Origin: Robiginitomaculum sp. | Lineage (GTDB): Bacteria; Pseudomonadota; Alphaproteobacteria; Caulobacterales; Maricaulaceae | DNA: 64,000 nt | NCBI GenBank assembly: GCA_002733905.1 | Contig: NVXK01000005.1 | Coordinates: forward strand, 126,317-190,316 | Reading direction: 5' to 3' | Shown here: piece by piece, positions 1 through 11,248 of the stretch | Numbering within the stretch: position 1 is the first letter of the stretch | How the letters are laid out: each line of letters starts with the position of its first letter | Notes under the pieces: model-generated | Seen by the model: only the letters and a program-made list of their open reading frames with translations | Databases searched by the model: none | Told to the model about the DNA's origin: nothing | Program-made: the position numbers and the translations under genes

Positions 1-2
1 CA

Positions 3-1772
3 CATGGTTCGTTTTTGGCGCTCAGCATGGCGCTTGCCCTTGACCCATTTGACCCTGTCGCCTTGTCTGGCCTTGTTGGGCATAAATTATTCGCGCCAGA
101 TATTTTGCTCAAATATTCGCCTCAACTCCATTGGGAGGCATTAGAGAAACATTCTCTTCGTGGTACACGTGTGCAGTCTGTTGCCGCGTTGGAGACCCGA
201 TTAAACGGGGATTGTCCAGAGGGGCTAAAACTATTTATCGCTGTTCAAAACTGGCTGTCGCCTTTGCATACATTAAGCGGGGAAATGCGGCAAGCAGGTG
301 TGTTTGCGACGGAGCATACAAAACTGATTGAAACGCTTTGCGGTGGTGCGGAAAATATCTGGCGCGGTGAGGCTGGTGAAAAAGCGGCCAGTTTGATGGA
401 AGAATTAATGGAGTATGGGGGGCTCTTGCCAGAGGTCGACGGCGCCGCATATATGCGCCTGCTCAGCATGATGATGCGGGGCCGTGTTGTGCGTCCGCGC
501 TACGGCACAGAAACCCGTCTTCATATTTTAGGGCCCTTGGAAGCACGGATGATTGACGCGGATGTGTTTGTGTTAGGGGGCTTGAATGAAGGTATATGGC
601 CAGCCACACCTTCGCCGCATCCAATATTATCACGCGGTATGCGTTTGAAAATTGGACTGACAGCGCCCGAGCGGCGGTTTGGTCTGGCCGCACATGATTT
701 CGCGCAATTGGCGGCGAAACCAAATGTGATTTTAACACGCTCGCAAAATACACATGACGGGCCGGGTGTGCAGTCGCGTTGGCTTTGGCGCTTAACAACA
801 TTTGTAAAAGGCGCTGGCGAGGCGGAGGCCTTAAAAGGAGCGGAGAAATACTTACATTGGGCGCGGATGCTTGACAAAGCCCCAGACATTACAAAACCGT
901 TTGGACGCCCAGAACCAAGGCCAGCATTATCTGCGCGGTGGCCAGAAAACAGAGGTGGCCGCAAGCTGTCTGTGACGCAAATCAGTACATTCGTGCGCGA
1001 CCCATATGCTATATATGCGCGTCATGTTTTGGGCTTGCGCGGGCTTGATCCATTAGACCAATCTATTGGGGGGCGTGAATACGGTATTGCGATTCATAAA
1101 GCGCTTGAAAATATTGATACATCAACGCGGCCAGTATTACTGGAAACTTTAAAATTCGAGCTGAAAAAAGCTGGCTATGTTGATCATAATTTTGCGCGTA
1201 TGAATCCAAGGCTAGAGGCGATGGTTGATTGGGTGATGGCTTGGGCAGAAGACCGCAAAGCACAAGGTTGGTCATTACTGGCTACGGAAGAAAAGGATAT
1301 TCTTGATATTGCATTGTCTAACGGAAATTTCCAACTTACGGGTATTCCCGACCGTATTGAAAAGAGCGCGGACGGGATTGCCATTATTGATTATAAGACA
1401 GGCACACTTCCGTCCAAGAAAATCGTTAATGCAGGGTTTGATCCGCAATTACCATTGCTTTCGATGATGTTGTATTATGGAAAATTGGGTAAAAGCAGTA
1501 TGAAACATCAAGGCGACTGCGCTGCGGAACTTTTATATATTAAACCCAATGGCGGCGGAAAAATTAGCAAAATCAACAAAACCAAAGATGAAGCGGAAGA
1601 ATTAGCGCATAAGGCTTTTGAAGATTTAAAAAACCTGATTGCACATTTTGATCATGAAGACAGCGCCTATTATTCCCAACCGCGTTCTCAATATACAAAC
1701 CCATATGGCGATTACGATCATCTTGCACGCCGTGCAGAATGGGCGAAGTTAGAGGATGGGGGCGAAACATAA
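3..1772 (+). CDS. addB: AddB, C-terminal part (double-strand break repair helicase-nuclease subunit)
   Basis: The reading frame is open from the left edge, so the gene is truncated by the window. About 589 residues of the C-terminal half are visible. The segment LDPFDPVALSGLVGHKL near the edge matches the conserved AddB region before the nuclease part. Near residue 460 of this fragment IIDYKTG is the RecB-type PD-(D/E)XK nuclease motif, with upstream LTGIPDRIE supplying the acidic residue. AddB pairs with AddA to resect double-strand breaks for RecA loading. The stop codon overlaps the addA start by one base (TAATG), which points to translational coupling. This is the common alphaproteobacterial addB-addA order. 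Confidence 0.95.
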   Translation, partial: HGSFLALSMALALDPFDPVALSGLVGHKLFAPDILLKYSPQLHWEALEKHSLRGTRVQSVAALETRLNGDCPEGLKLFIAVQNWLSPLHTLSGEMRQAGVFATEHTKLIETLCGGAENIWRGEAGEKAASLMEELMEYGGLLPEVDGAAYMRLLSMMMRGRVVRPRYGTETRLHILGPLEARMIDADVFVLGGLNEGIWPATPSPHPILSRGMRLKIGLTAPERRFGLAAHDFAQLAAKPNVILTRSQNTHDGPGVQSRWLWRLTTFVKGAGEAEALKGAEKYLHWARMLDKAPDITKPFGRPEPRPALSARWPENRGGRKLSVTQISTFVRDPYAIYARHVLGLRGLDPLDQSIGGREYGIAIHKALENIDTSTRPVLLETLKFELKKAGYVDHNFARMNPRLEAMVDWVMAWAEDRKAQGWSLLATEEKDILDIALSNGNFQLTGIPDRIEKSADGIAIIDYKTGTLPSKKIVNAGFDPQLPLLSMMLYYGKLGKSSMKHQGDCAAELLYIKPNGGGKISKINKTKDEAEELAHKAFEDLKNLIAHFDHEDSAYYSQPRSQYTNPYGDYDHLARRAEWAKLEDGGET

Positions 1773-4700
1773 TGACACACGATTTTGACACATCGTTACA
1801 GCGCGCGAACGCTATGCAGCGCATGGCCGCTGACCCTGCACATTCCGTTTTTGTATCTGCCAATGCAGGGTCTGGCAAAACTCGGGTTTTGGTGGGGCGT
1901 GTGTCGCGATTACTGCTTGCAGGAACACCGCCCGATAAAATTTTATGCCTGACCTATACCAAAGCGGCGGCGGCGGAAATGCAGTCTCGATTATTTGAAG
2001 CGCTTGGCGAGTGGGCGGTTCTTGACGGTGACACATTGCAAGGAAAGCTAAATACGCTAGAAGGTGTCGAGATCAAACGCAGCGCAGAAGCGCTTGGTCG
2101 AGCACGGCTTTTGTTTGCACGGGCGCTTGAAACGCCAGGTGGTCTAAAGGTGCAAACCATTCATGCATTTTGTGTAAAATTATTACGTCAATTTCCACTC
2201 GAAGCAGGGCTGTTACCAGGTACTGACGCAATTGATGATGTGCAATCAGGCGAGTTACAAACTCAAGTGTGGAGAGAGTTAGAGCAATCGGCTGTAGATA
2301 ATCCTGACAGCGTTATTGCGAATGCGATTACTTTATTGGCGTCCCATAAACAAGACGAGGCGATGGAAAAGCTCTATGGGTGGGCGATGGGGAATGTCTA
2401 TAAAATGCAAGGCTGGAAAGACAGTGGCGGCATGGATGTTCTTGCCACAACATTAGGTCTTGATGTGGGGGCAAGTGTTGAAAGCATTAAATCCGATGCA
2501 TGGGACGCTGCGCCAAAAACAGAAATAAAAGCGGCGGCGATTGATATGCAAGGCGGCGGAAAAACCGATGTTGCCAAAGCTGAGTATATTTTCAACGCTT
2601 TGACAGCCACTACATCTGCGCTGGCCTATGATGAATATGTGCAAGTATTTTTTACAAAGGGCGGCACGCCAAATAAATCTATGGTGACTGCGAAGGCTGG
2701 CCTAGGAATTTCTGTATTTGGCACTCAAAAAGAGGGCATAAAACCAGAATCAGAACGGATGATCGCCGCGCAAGAACACGTGCTAGCCGCAAATGTCCTT
2801 GAAATGACAGGTGCATTATATGTGGTTTCGCAGAAATTGGCCAGCGCCTACCGCGGCCTTAAAACTTCACGTCGTGTGATGGATTTTAATGACCAGATTT
2901 ACATGGCGCGTGGCCTGTTAATGGATGGCGAAGCACGCGAATGGGTACGCTATAAATTGGACGGTGGCGTCGAACATATTTTAGTAGACGAGGCGCAAGA
3001 TACGTCTGGTGTGCAATGGGATATTGTCAGCGCCCTGTCGGGCCCTTTTTTTCAGGCCTCACCAGACGTAGAATTTCCTGTTGCGCGGACTTTGTTTGCG
3101 GTTGGGGATGAAAAACAATCTATCTATGGTTTTCAAGGTGCAGCGCCAGAGTTGTTTTTGAAAAAAATTCAGGAACTGACATTAAAAAAACCAGATACGC
3201 CAGATGTGAAAATGTCTATGTCATTTCGCTCGACTGCACAAATTTTGACGTTGGTGGACGAAGTGTTTTATGGGCAAAACGGCATTGCAGAAACATTTGA
3301 TATGAACGCGGTAACCTTTGCGTCGGATATGGATGGGCATTCTGCCCATAGGACAGATACAGGCATGGTCGAGTTTTGGCCTGCGGTTAAAAAGCCGCCA
3401 AAGCCAGATGAAGAAATTGCGTTCAAGCCCATACCCGTAGATGCACCGAGCGAACACTCACCACGTGAACAGCTTGCGCGTCAAATTGCGGTGCAGATTA
3501 AAACATGGCTTGATACGAAAGAAACTGTGTTTGAAAGAGGTGTCGGTGCGCGGCCTATGCGTGCGCGGGATATTATGATCCTTGTGACCAAGCGTGGTGA
3601 TTTTTCAAATGGAGTTATTCGAAATTTGAAAACATTTGGTGTGCCTGTTGCAGGGGCAGACCGATTATTACTGAGCGATTCAATTGCCATACAAGATTTA
3701 CTTTCGCTTGCGAAATTTTGTTTGCTCTCTTCCGATGATCTCTCCTTAGCCGAGGTTTTGAAAAGTCCTCTTTTTAACTGGGATGATGATAAATTATTTG
3801 ATGTGGCGGCACGTCGAAATGGTGATTTGTGGTTGGCGCTCTCTGATGGTGTTGAAAAAGAAACGCTTAAAGATTTACGGAAACTTTCGCGTAATTATGC
3901 GCCGTATGAGTTTTTTGCACGCACGCTAAGTTATGTTTTTAAAGCAGACGGCAAAAGTATTTTACAGCGTATTTATGACCGTATTGGCATAGAGGCTGCA
4001 GACGCGATTGATGCGTTTTTACAACGCGCACTTGCCCATCAACGTAATGGTGCGCCGTCTTTGGTGCGGTTTGTGCACGAAAGCGAAAATGATGAAAAAG
4101 ACATAAAACGCGATATGGATACGACACAAGATGAAGTGCGTGTTATGACTGTGCATGGGGCGAAAGGGTTAGAAGCGCCTGTCGTGATTTTACCTGATAC
4201 AACACAAATAAAAAAAGCGGACAAAGATATTGTATTGCCGACGCCAGAGGGTGGGTTTGTCATGCGTGTGTCAAAGGCGCAGCAAAGCGGTGCATTGGCA
4301 CAGATCCAAGACATTGAAAATGCCAAAGTCACCCGCGAGTCAATGCGGCTTCTTTATGTTGCCTTGACCCGCGCAGAATCGCGTTTGCTGATTTGTGGGT
4401 ATGAAAGCAATGGTAAAGTGGCAGAGGGCAGTTGGCATGAGCGTATTGAAAAATCACTTGTGGCTATGGACGCGCAAATTTATGAGACGGCTTTTGGCGA
4501 TGGGTTACGCTATGGGGAAAATGTAACGGGTGAAACTCAAACGGTAAAACGCGAGGATATTCAGCCCGAAGCCTTACCTGAATGGGCGCGCATATTGAGC
4601 GCCCCTATGCCTAAGGGATTGCAATATATATCGCCGTCAAAGCTGGTAAGCCCTGATGAAGACGGTTTGGATTGGGACGTAGCTGTGCGCTCGCCGTTGG

Positions 4701-5257
4701 CCAAGCGAGCTAAAATGGGCAATCGGTTTTCGCGCGGCAATCATATTCATAAATTATTGCAAGTGCTGCCTGAACTGGCTGTTGGGGACAGACGTGCGGC
4801 AGCGACACGGTATTTAGATTTGCAAAAAGATTTACCGTCCGCAGACCTTGCACAGATTGGCGACGAAGTTTTTGCTGTGCTTGAAAATGAAAATTTTGCA
4901 CCTTTCTTTGGCCAAGGGGGTGATGTTGAAATGTCATTAGCGGAAGTTTCGCTCGCGGGGGGTGCAAAAACACTTCCTGCACATATTCGCCTCAGCGGTC
5001 AAATTGATAGATTATGCGTGATTGGCGATATGGTTTGGATTTTGGATTATAAATCCAATCGTCCTCCGCCTATGAAAGAAGACGATATTGCGGTGATTTA
5101 TATACGCCAAATGGCGGCATATCGTGCGCTCGCGCGTGATATCTTCCCAAATAAAAAAATAAAAACAGCGCTGTTATGGACAGATGCTCCACGTTTAATG
5201 CCGCTCTCGGACAGATTGCTTGATAGTGTTGATTGGGATGTGGTTTTGCCGTCTTGA
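1772..5257 (+). CDS. addA: AddA, double-strand break repair helicase/nuclease
   Basis: 1161 residues, the usual length for alphaproteobacterial AddA. UvrD-type superfamily 1 helicase motifs are all present: Walker A ANAGSGKT at about residue 30, LVDEAQD near 404, GDEKQSIYGFQGA near 445, VHGAKGLEAPVV near 793 and LYVALTRAESRL near 861. The C-terminal nuclease motif ILDYKSNR lies near 1090. The ATG at 1772 is preferred to an in-frame GTG or ATG-like start further upstream, because it overlaps the addB stop and gives the normal N-terminus ahead of the Q-motif. It forms the AddAB complex with its upstream neighbour. Confidence 0.96.
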   Translation: MTHDFDTSLQRANAMQRMAADPAHSVFVSANAGSGKTRVLVGRVSRLLLAGTPPDKILCLTYTKAAAAEMQSRLFEALGEWAVLDGDTLQGKLNTLEGVEIKRSAEALGRARLLFARALETPGGLKVQTIHAFCVKLLRQFPLEAGLLPGTDAIDDVQSGELQTQVWRELEQSAVDNPDSVIANAITLLASHKQDEAMEKLYGWAMGNVYKMQGWKDSGGMDVLATTLGLDVGASVESIKSDAWDAAPKTEIKAAAIDMQGGGKTDVAKAEYIFNALTATTSALAYDEYVQVFFTKGGTPNKSMVTAKAGLGISVFGTQKEGIKPESERMIAAQEHVLAANVLEMTGALYVVSQKLASAYRGLKTSRRVMDFNDQIYMARGLLMDGEAREWVRYKLDGGVEHILVDEAQDTSGVQWDIVSALSGPFFQASPDVEFPVARTLFAVGDEKQSIYGFQGAAPELFLKKIQELTLKKPDTPDVKMSMSFRSTAQILTLVDEVFYGQNGIAETFDMNAVTFASDMDGHSAHRTDTGMVEFWPAVKKPPKPDEEIAFKPIPVDAPSEHSPREQLARQIAVQIKTWLDTKETVFERGVGARPMRARDIMILVTKRGDFSNGVIRNLKTFGVPVAGADRLLLSDSIAIQDLLSLAKFCLLSSDDLSLAEVLKSPLFNWDDDKLFDVAARRNGDLWLALSDGVEKETLKDLRKLSRNYAPYEFFARTLSYVFKADGKSILQRIYDRIGIEAADAIDAFLQRALAHQRNGAPSLVRFVHESENDEKDIKRDMDTTQDEVRVMTVHGAKGLEAPVVILPDTTQIKKADKDIVLPTPEGGFVMRVSKAQQSGALAQIQDIENAKVTRESMRLLYVALTRAESRLLICGYESNGKVAEGSWHERIEKSLVAMDAQIYETAFGDGLRYGENVTGETQTVKREDIQPEALPEWARILSAPMPKGLQYISPSKLVSPDEDGLDWDVAVRSPLAKRAKMGNRFSRGNHIHKLLQVLPELAVGDRRAAATRYLDLQKDLPSADLAQIGDEVFAVLENENFAPFFGQGGDVEMSLAEVSLAGGAKTLPAHIRLSGQIDRLCVIGDMVWILDYKSNRPPPMKEDDIAVIYIRQMAAYRALARDIFPNKKIKTALLWTDAPRLMPLSDRLLDSVDWDVVLPS

Positions 5258-5328
5258 CGAATCGACCTATCGTACTTACCTAGAAATAAGACGGGCTTTT
5301 ATGCTTGATTGAGATAAAGGAAATTCAC

Positions 5329-5649
5329 ATGCCAACAATTACAGTTACAGATGATAATTTCAAAACCGAAGTTGTTGGCGCGTCACAACCTGTGCTTCTT
5401 GATTTTTGGGCTGAATGGTGTGGGCCGTGTAAACAAATGTCGCCTGCTTTGGAAGAATTATCAGATGAGCTTGCGGGCAAAGTTATTGTGGCAAAAGTAA
5501 ATATCGAAGATAGCCCTGATACGGCTGTAGATTTTCACATTCGCGGCGTACCAACATTGATGATCTTTAAAGATGGTGATGTTGTGGCAACACGTAGCGG
5601 TGCAATGACAAAAAACAAACTCGCAGAATGGCTTGCTGAAAACGTATAA
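5329..5649 (+). CDS. trxA: Thioredoxin
   Basis: 106 residues with the thioredoxin active site WCGPCK and the cis-proline segment RGVPTLMIFK. It is the cytoplasmic thiol-disulfide reductant. The ATG at 5329 has an AAAGGAA ribosome site 6-8 bases upstream, which makes it better than the start eight codons earlier. It follows addA by 71 bases, the usual position next to addAB in alphaproteobacteria, and converges on folC. Confidence 0.96.
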   Translation: MPTITVTDDNFKTEVVGASQPVLLDFWAEWCGPCKQMSPALEELSDELAGKVIVAKVNIEDSPDTAVDFHIRGVPTLMIFKDGDVVATRSGAMTKNKLAEWLAENV

Positions 5650-5691
5650 AGTCTAATCTAATCCCTATTTAGCTCAGCCTTAATCTTAATC

Positions 5692-7014
5692 TTAATCTAA
5701 GGCTAGCGCCATGCCTGCAAGGTAGAGCGACCCGCAAATAAGAATGCGTGGTGGGGTTTTGGGGTTAAGGGCGGTGGCTTCTGCAACGGCGTCTTTTAAA
5801 TTATTACATGCGCTTGCTTTAAATCCGCGTCCTTTGGCCATGTCCATTAAAGAACTTGCGCCAATACTGGCATGGTCTTCAATAGGGACGGCGATTAGGG
5901 CGTGGGCTAGTCCTGAAAATGCATCTAAAAACCCGGGCGCGTCTTTATTGGCGAGCATGCCCATGATGAGGATAAGTGGTCTAGGCGACTTTGCTTCCAT
6001 CTCGGCCATAGCGGCGGCAATCGCGCGCGCCGCATGTGGGTTATGCCCACCATCGAGCCAAAGTTCTGCATTATGTTTGGCGGCAATTTCAAAAAGCGCT
6101 CCGTGTGAGAGGGCTTGCATACGTGCGGGCCAGACAGCAGTTTCTAAGCCTTTTGCAATAGAGGCGTCATCGATTTGTAATGATTTCGCGAGGGCAATGG
6201 CGAGACCAGCATTCATGGTTTGATGTTCACCGTGTAGGGCGGGGAGAGGTAAATCCATTAATTGATTTTCGTCCTCATAAATTAGGCGACCCTGTTGAAT
6301 ATAACACTGAAAATGTTCTTCTAAACTACGAAGTTGATTTCTGGATTTCGCCGCCTCAGATGTTAAAATTGCACGGACAAGGTCTGTTTGATTGACGGAA
6401 AAAGCAGGGGCGTGAAGTTTAAATATGCCCGCTTTTTCACGCGCGATTTCGGCGAGGTCTTTGCCAAGAAACTCTTTGTGGTCATAGTCAATCGCCGTGA
6501 TAGCTGTCGCCGCAGGGCGTTCGATAATATTGGTGGCGTCATATCGTCCACCAAGGCCTGTTTCCAAAATCAAAAGATCGGCAGGGTGTTCCGAGAAAAG
6601 CAAAAATGCGGCGGCGGTTGTGGCTTCGAAGAATGATAAGGGTTGGTTGTCATTGGCGGTGCGAACGCGCTTAAGGGCGTCCAGTAAAACATCTTCTGTG
6701 ACGATTTCACCTGCGAGAATAATACGCTCACAAAAACTAACAAGATGTGGCGAGGTATAGACATGAACACGTAGGCCTTGAGCTTCGGCAATGGCGCGCA
6801 AGAAAGCAATGGTCGAGCCTTTGCCATTTGTACCTGCGATATGCACGGTTGGTGGCAAGCTTTCTTGGGGTTTGCCAAGTGTATCCAAGACGCGTGCGAT
6901 ACGGCCTAGACCAAGATCAATTTTCTTGGGGTGTAGGCTTTCTAAATCTTTAAGCGCGGCTTTTAGGGCCTCGCTGTCCTTATGCACTTTGGCGTTACGC
7001 ATGTTAGGCGCCAT
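5692..7014 (-). CDS. folC: Bifunctional folylpolyglutamate synthase / dihydrofolate synthase
   Basis: 440 residues of the Mur ligase superfamily. The P-loop [11 protein letters not shown] is at residues 58-68, followed by the omega-loop segment [13 protein letters not shown] and the [12 protein letters not shown] motif. It adds glutamate to dihydropteroate and folates. Its start overlaps the end of accD by 11 bases, the usual alphaproteobacterial accD-folC coupling. Confidence 0.96.
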   Translation of the reverse strand: MAPNMRNAKVHKDSEALKAALKDLESLHPKKIDLGLGRIARVLDTLGKPQESLPPTVHIAGTNGKGSTIAFLRAIAEAQGLRVHVYTSPHLVSFCERIILAGEIVTEDVLLDALKRVRTANDNQPLSFFEATTAAAFLLFSEHPADLLILETGLGGRYDATNIIERPAATAITAIDYDHKEFLGKDLAEIAREKAGIFKLHAPAFSVNQTDLVRAILTSEAAKSRNQLRSLEEHFQCYIQQGRLIYEDENQLMDLPLPALHGEHQTMNAGLAIALAKSLQIDDASIAKGLETAVWPARMQALSHGALFEIAAKHNAELWLDGGHNPHAARAIAAAMAEMEAKSPRPLILIMGMLANKDAPGFLDAFSGLAHALIAVPIEDHASIGASSLMDMAKGRGFKASACNNLKDAVAEATALNPKTPPRILICGSLYLAGMALALD

Positions 7015-7882
7015 TTGCTATCTTGGGTGCTGTGCGTTCGGTTTGCATCAGTACGGAAAGAATTTTGCTCAAGACTTCGGGCAAGTCTTTGCGTGCGACC
7101 ACTTGGTCAATCATGCCTTTGGCTTGTAAATATTCTGAACGTTGGAAACCTTCGGGTAGTTTTTCGCGAATGGTTTGTTCGATCACGCGCGGGCCAGCGA
7201 AGCAGATAAGGGCTTCTGGCTCTGCCAAATGGACATCGCCGAGCATGGCATAGCTTGCAGTGACGCCGCCTGTTGTTGGATCTGTAAGGACGACAATATA
7301 GGGCAGGCCTTTTTCACGCAGCATTTGCACACCAATAGTTGTACGCGGCATTTGCATAAGGGATAATGCGCCTTCTTGCATACGCGCACCACCCGCAGCT
7401 GTGAAAATCACAAATGGGAGGTGACGGGAAATGGCGTGTTCACATGCGGTAATAAAAGCTTCCCCTGCGGCCATGCCGAGAGATCCGCCCATAAAGGCAA
7501 AATTTTGTACAAGCACAACCGTTTCGACGCCATGAATTTTACCGATAGCAAGCGCCATAGCGTCTTTTGTACCTGTTTTTGCACGGGCAAGTTTCAGGCG
7601 CTCTGTGTATTTTTTATCGTCTTTAAATTTTAGGGGATCGGTTGCGACATCGGGAAGTTCCAGACGTTCATATTCCCCGTCATCAAATGTATAGCCAAAC
7701 CGAAACTCTGGCCCAATACGCATATGATGCCCAGCAGGGGTCACATGCAGTTTTGCTTCCAAGTCTGTATGAAAAACCATCTCTCCAGATTTCGGACATT
7801 TAAGCCAGAAATTATCCGGTGTATCCCGTTTCGTGAAAATCTTCTTCACACCAGGAGGCGTTAATTTTGTTATCCAATTCAT
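7004..7882 (-). CDS. accD: Acetyl-CoA carboxylase carboxyltransferase subunit beta, zinc-less
   Basis: 292 residues. The crotonase-like carboxyltransferase core is clear: GGARMQEG, then [15 protein letters not shown] and [11 protein letters not shown]. It transfers CO2 from biotin to acetyl-CoA with AccA. The N-terminal ribbon keeps the fold (ends in [10 protein letters not shown]), but only Cys29 remains of the four zinc-binding cysteines; CxxC is CPKS and the second pair reads TPAG. This loss is typical of alphaproteobacterial AccD. The gene lies between the hypothetical gene ahead of it and folC, close to the trp genes. Confidence 0.96.
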   Translation of the reverse strand: MNWITKLTPPGVKKIFTKRDTPDNFWLKCPKSGEMVFHTDLEAKLHVTPAGHHMRIGPEFRFGYTFDDGEYERLELPDVATDPLKFKDDKKYTERLKLARAKTGTKDAMALAIGKIHGVETVVLVQNFAFMGGSLGMAAGEAFITACEHAISRHLPFVIFTAAGGARMQEGALSLMQMPRTTIGVQMLREKGLPYIVVLTDPTTGGVTASYAMLGDVHLAEPEALICFAGPRVIEQTIREKLPEGFQRSEYLQAKGMIDQVVARKDLPEVLSKILSVLMQTERTAPKIANGA

Positions 7883-8024
7883 GGGGCAAATGTTTACCCT
7901 TTTGCGAGGGGAGGGGCAAGAGGGAAGTGTTGTGGAAAATGATAACTGTGAAGGTAATAAACGCTGTTCTTGTGAACGACAGCTTTAACAGGTAGGTTGT
8001 TTATGAGAATTGGAGAGGATGACG

Positions 8025-8447
8025 ATGAAATTTGCTAAAATATTACTGACGATTGCAGCGATACAATATGGTGTGATTCCAGTGGTAATTGATTTAACAA
8101 ATACGCATGTTTTTCATTCTGATTGGCCGCCACATGCACGGTTCCATATGGTTTGGTTGTTGATTGTGGGCAGTTCTATTGCCGTGTATGTAACGGCATT
8201 GTTATGGATAATTGGAGCAAATACAAAAAGTAGTTTACGGCATGCGGCTATTATAGGGTGTTTGCCATTGTTTGGATTTTTTGTATCTGCGGCTTTGATG
8301 CAACAATATGGAGGGTCATTATCTGATCTAGATGCGCCAATAGAGGTAATGGGTTTGGACGGCAATGTTGTAAGTTTTACTGTGGCGGCGGTGTTTCAAA
8401 TTATAGGTACACTATTGATTTGGCGGCACACCAAACCAATTTTGTGA
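8025..8447 (+). CDS. Small four-helix membrane protein, function unknown
   Basis: 140 residues with four predicted membrane segments: about 4-24 (KILLTIAAIQYGVIPVVI), 40-62, 70-92 and 112-134. A motif THVFHSDWPPHARFH lies between the first two helices. It recalls small uncharacterised membrane proteins of the DUF6640 kind, but this is from memory and weak. The ATG at 8025 is chosen because GGAGAGG at 8012-8018 is correctly spaced; TTG at 8010 and ATG at 8019 are alternatives. It sits alone on the plus strand between the minus-strand genes accD and trpA, so it interrupts the usual trp-accD run. Confidence 0.75.
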   Translation: MKFAKILLTIAAIQYGVIPVVIDLTNTHVFHSDWPPHARFHMVWLLIVGSSIAVYVTALLWIIGANTKSSLRHAAIIGCLPLFGFFVSAALMQQYGGSLSDLDAPIEVMGLDGNVVSFTVAAVFQIIGTLLIWRHTKPIL

Positions 8448-8451
8448 TTGA

Positions 8452-9255
8452 TTATGTCTTATGCGCTGCGTCTGCCAATGATTTTATAAGTTTTATAGCT
8501 TCGTTGTGGCCGTGTTTGAAGAAGGTGTCGACGATGGCGCTGCCGACGACGACGGCGTCGGCGTCTTTGGCAACACTGGTGGCTTGCTCTGGGGTTTTGA
8601 CGCCGAAGCCGACGACAACTGGTAGGCCAGAGGATTTACGGATGCGGGCAACGGCGCTGGCGACGTCTGCGCTTTGGCCGAGCGCTTTGCCTGTGACGCC
8701 TGCGACAGAGACATAATAGACAAATCCTTTTGTATCTTTGGTAACGATAGGCAGGCGCGCATCATCTGTTGTCGGCGTAGCGAGACGGATGAGAGCGAGG
8801 TCGTGTGTTTCGAATGCGGCGCGTAATTCTGCGTCTTCTTCGGGCGGGAGGTCAACAATAATCGCACCGTCTATACCTGCGTTCTTGGCCGCCGCTGCAA
8901 ATGTAGCATAGCCCATATGATGGATAGGGTTTGCATAGCCCATGACGATAATTGGGGTGGTGTTATTGGTTTTGCGAAATTCTGTCGCCATTTTTAAAAT
9001 GGTCCCGACATTGGTTTTGGCTTTTAGGGAACGTAGGCCTGCAAGCTCAATAACGGGGCCATCGGCGGCAGGATCAGTGAAGGGCATGCCCAGTTCGATA
9101 ATGTCTACGCCTGCATCTGGCATGGCCTTCATAAGGGCGAGGCTTTTGTCGAAATCAGGATCGCCGCCCATTATATAAGCCACAAAGCCAGAGCGGTTAT
9201 TGGATTTTAAATTTGCGAAGGTATTGTCGATACGGTTTGGGTTTTTGGTGCTCAT
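8452..9255 (-). CDS. trpA: Tryptophan synthase alpha subunit
   Basis: 267 residues, TIM barrel. The two catalytic acids are visible as Glu54 in [11 protein letters not shown] and Asp65 in DPAADGP. The phosphate-binding [10 protein letters not shown] is near the C-terminus. It cleaves indole-3-glycerol phosphate and passes indole to TrpB. The start overlaps the trpB stop by four bases (ATGA). Confidence 0.97.
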   Translation of the reverse strand: MSTKNPNRIDNTFANLKSNNRSGFVAYIMGGDPDFDKSLALMKAMPDAGVDIIELGMPFTDPAADGPVIELAGLRSLKAKTNVGTILKMATEFRKTNNTTPIIVMGYANPIHHMGYATFAAAAKNAGIDGAIIVDLPPEEDAELRAAFETHDLALIRLATPTTDDARLPIVTKDTKGFVYYVSVAGVTGKALGQSADVASAVARIRKSSGLPVVVGFGVKTPEQATSVAKDADAVVVGSAIVDTFFKHGHNEAIKLIKSLADAAHKT

Positions 9256-10469
9256 ATCTCAACTCCCAAAATATCGGCGAGGGTGTTGACGTCTTTGTCG
9301 CCGCGACCTGATAAATTCATAATGACAAGGCCATTATCGCCAAGCTGTCTGGCAATGTCGATTGTGCGCGGTATGGCGTGGGCGCTTTCAAGGGCCGGGA
9401 TAATGCCTTCAAGCTTGGTACACATTTGAAAAGCTGCGACCGCTTCGTCGTCTGTTGCCGATAAATATTCTGCGCGTCCGATTTCGTGGAGGTATGAATG
9501 TTCTGGCCCAATGCCTGGATAATCAAGCCCTGCCGAGATTGAATGAGCATCATTAATTTGGCCATGTGCGTCTTGCAAAAGATAGGTACGATTGCCGTGA
9601 AGAATGCCGGGCGAGCCGCCGTTTAAACTGGCCGCATGAAATTTTGTATCGACACCGCGACCTGCGGCCTCGACACCGATCAAGCGGACATTTTTGTCGT
9701 CAATAAACTCGTGAAAAATTCCCATAGCGTTAGAGCCACCGCCAATGCAGGCAATGACGGCATCAGGGAGGCGGTCCTCGGCTTGCAAAATTTGGCGTTT
9801 GGTTTCGCGTCCAATAATGGATTGAAAATCACGGACCATTTCTGGATATGGATGCGGGCCAGCGACTGTGCCGATACAATAAGATGTATCGTTCACATTG
9901 GTGACCCAATCACGCAAAGCATCATTCATTGCGTCTTTAAGTGTGGCCGTGCCAGAGGTAACAGAGCGCACTTCTGCACCGAGAAGTTTCATGCGAAACA
10001 CATTTGGTTTTTGGCGTTGAATATCGACTTCGCCCATAAAGACTATGCACTGCATGCCAAAACGTGCGGCGAGGGTTGCAGTGGCGACACCGTGTTGGCC
10101 TGCCCCCGTCTCGGCGATGATGCGCGTTTTCCCCATGCGTTTTGCGAGCAAAAGTTGGCCGAGCACATTGTTGACTTTGTGAGCGCCTGTATGGTTGAGG
10201 TCTTCACGCTTTAGATAGATTTTTGCCGCGCCCTTGTTGTTATCACTGTCTTTTGCCGCGTGTTCGGTCAGGCGCTCAGCAAAATATAGTGGGCTTGGGC
10301 GACCGATATAATGCTCAGCCATATGATCAAATTCAGCTTGGAAGCTTGGATCGTTTTGTGCCTCTCGATAGGCTTTTTCAAGGGCAAGGATTGGCGGCAT
10401 TAAGGTCTCGGCGACAAAGCGTCCTCCAAAAGCACCAAAGCGTCCATTTTCGTCTGGAAAATTACTCAT
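9252..10469 (-). CDS. trpB: Tryptophan synthase beta subunit
   Basis: 405 residues. The PLP-binding lysine is Lys98 in [11 protein letters not shown], and the phosphate-binding glycine run is [10 protein letters not shown]. It condenses indole with serine. Its ATG overlaps the trpF stop (TAATG), so translation is coupled across the repeat that ends trpF. Confidence 0.97.
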   Translation of the reverse strand: MSNFPDENGRFGAFGGRFVAETLMPPILALEKAYREAQNDPSFQAEFDHMAEHYIGRPSPLYFAERLTEHAAKDSDNNKGAAKIYLKREDLNHTGAHKVNNVLGQLLLAKRMGKTRIIAETGAGQHGVATATLAARFGMQCIVFMGEVDIQRQKPNVFRMKLLGAEVRSVTSGTATLKDAMNDALRDWVTNVNDTSYCIGTVAGPHPYPEMVRDFQSIIGRETKRQILQAEDRLPDAVIACIGGGSNAMGIFHEFIDDKNVRLIGVEAAGRGVDTKFHAASLNGGSPGILHGNRTYLLQDAHGQINDAHSISAGLDYPGIGPEHSYLHEIGRAEYLSATDDEAVAAFQMCTKLEGIIPALESAHAIPRTIDIARQLGDNGLVIMNLSGRGDKDVNTLADILGVEI

Positions 10470-11212
10470 TATACATTCCCGGTCGGGCTAACGCCCTCCG
10501 CGCCTCTTGATACATTCCCGGTCGGACGTAAGTCCTCCGCGCCTCTTGTTGTATTTTTGCGCTCTGTATTTTTTGTCATGTGTAAACTCTTCATAAATTG
10601 CGCCATTAAAGCGTGATCTTTTACGCCTGCGGAGGCTTCAATGCCAGAGGCGACATCAAATATTTTTGCATTTGTGTTGTTAAGGGCCGCTTGTATATTA
10701 TCTGGGGTTAGACCGCCTGCGAGAATATAGGGAATGGGTGGGTTAAATTCGTCTAATATTGTCCAGTCAAATGTAAGTCCGTGGCCGCCGCGTTGGGTTG
10801 ATCCTTTGGGAGGTTTGGCGTCGAGGAGGAGGAAATCGACGGTGTCTTCGTATAATTTTGTGCGTTGTAAATCTTGGGACGTGCGAATGGGCAGGGCTTT
10901 GATAATGGGTAGGCCTGTGAAGGCTTTGATCTCCGCACATTTTTGCACACTTTCATCGCCGTGCAATTGGAGCATGTCGGGTTGCATAAGTGTGCAAATT
11001 TTTGCCAGTAAAATATCAGAGGCATTGACGGTTACGGCTACACGTTTCAACAGGCCTTGGGGTGGTTTGGCAAGGTGTGTCGCTTTTTCAATACTGAGGG
11101 CGCGAGGGCTTGGGCATTCAATGATAAAGCCAAGCCAGTTGGCGCCATTTAATATGGCGGCTTCGACGTCACGCTCTTGTGTGAGACCACACATTTTTAC
11201 CAAATATTCCAT
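10469..11212 (-). CDS. trpF: Phosphoribosylanthranilate isomerase with a repeat-derived C-terminal tail
   Basis: 247 residues; family members are usually 200-220. The barrel is normal, with [11 protein letters not shown] at the N-terminus holding the catalytic Cys and a phosphate-binding AGGLTPDNI. The barrel ends near residue 210. The last ~26 residues ([12 protein letters not shown] then [12 protein letters not shown]) are read from two tandem 38-bp palindromic repeats at 10472-10548. The final repeat supplies the stop codon, which still overlaps trpB. The tail is unlikely to be catalytic. Confidence 0.95.
   Translation of the reverse strand: MEYLVKMCGLTQERDVEAAILNGANWLGFIIECPSPRALSIEKATHLAKPPQGLLKRVAVTVNASDILLAKICTLMQPDMLQLHGDESVQKCAEIKAFTGLPIIKALPIRTSQDLQRTKLYEDTVDFLLLDAKPPKGSTQRGGHGLTFDWTILDEFNPPIPYILAGGLTPDNIQAALNNTNAKIFDVASGIEASAGVKDHALMAQFMKSLHMTKNTERKNTTRGAEDLRPTGNVSRGAEGVSPTGNV
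10472..10548. repeat. Two tandem copies of a short palindromic repeat inside the end of trpF
   Basis: Copies 10472-10509 and 10511-10548 are 38 bp each and read TACATTCCCGGTCGG, a hairpin, then CCTCCGCGCCTCTTG. The hairpins are GGGC-TAAC-GCCC (10485-10496) and GGAC-GTAA-GTCC (10524-10535). The stem base differs between copies on both sides, so pairing is kept. Two related copies occur at 29851-29932. The 39-bp period keeps the trpF frame open. Confidence 0.9.
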
Positions 11213-11248
11213 GCTTTCCTTATATGGAGGGTTTGGGGGTTAGCCAAT

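Noticed and set aside
9636..10214. 192-residue open frame opposite trpB
   Set aside because: Shadow of trpB; no domain or ribosome site.
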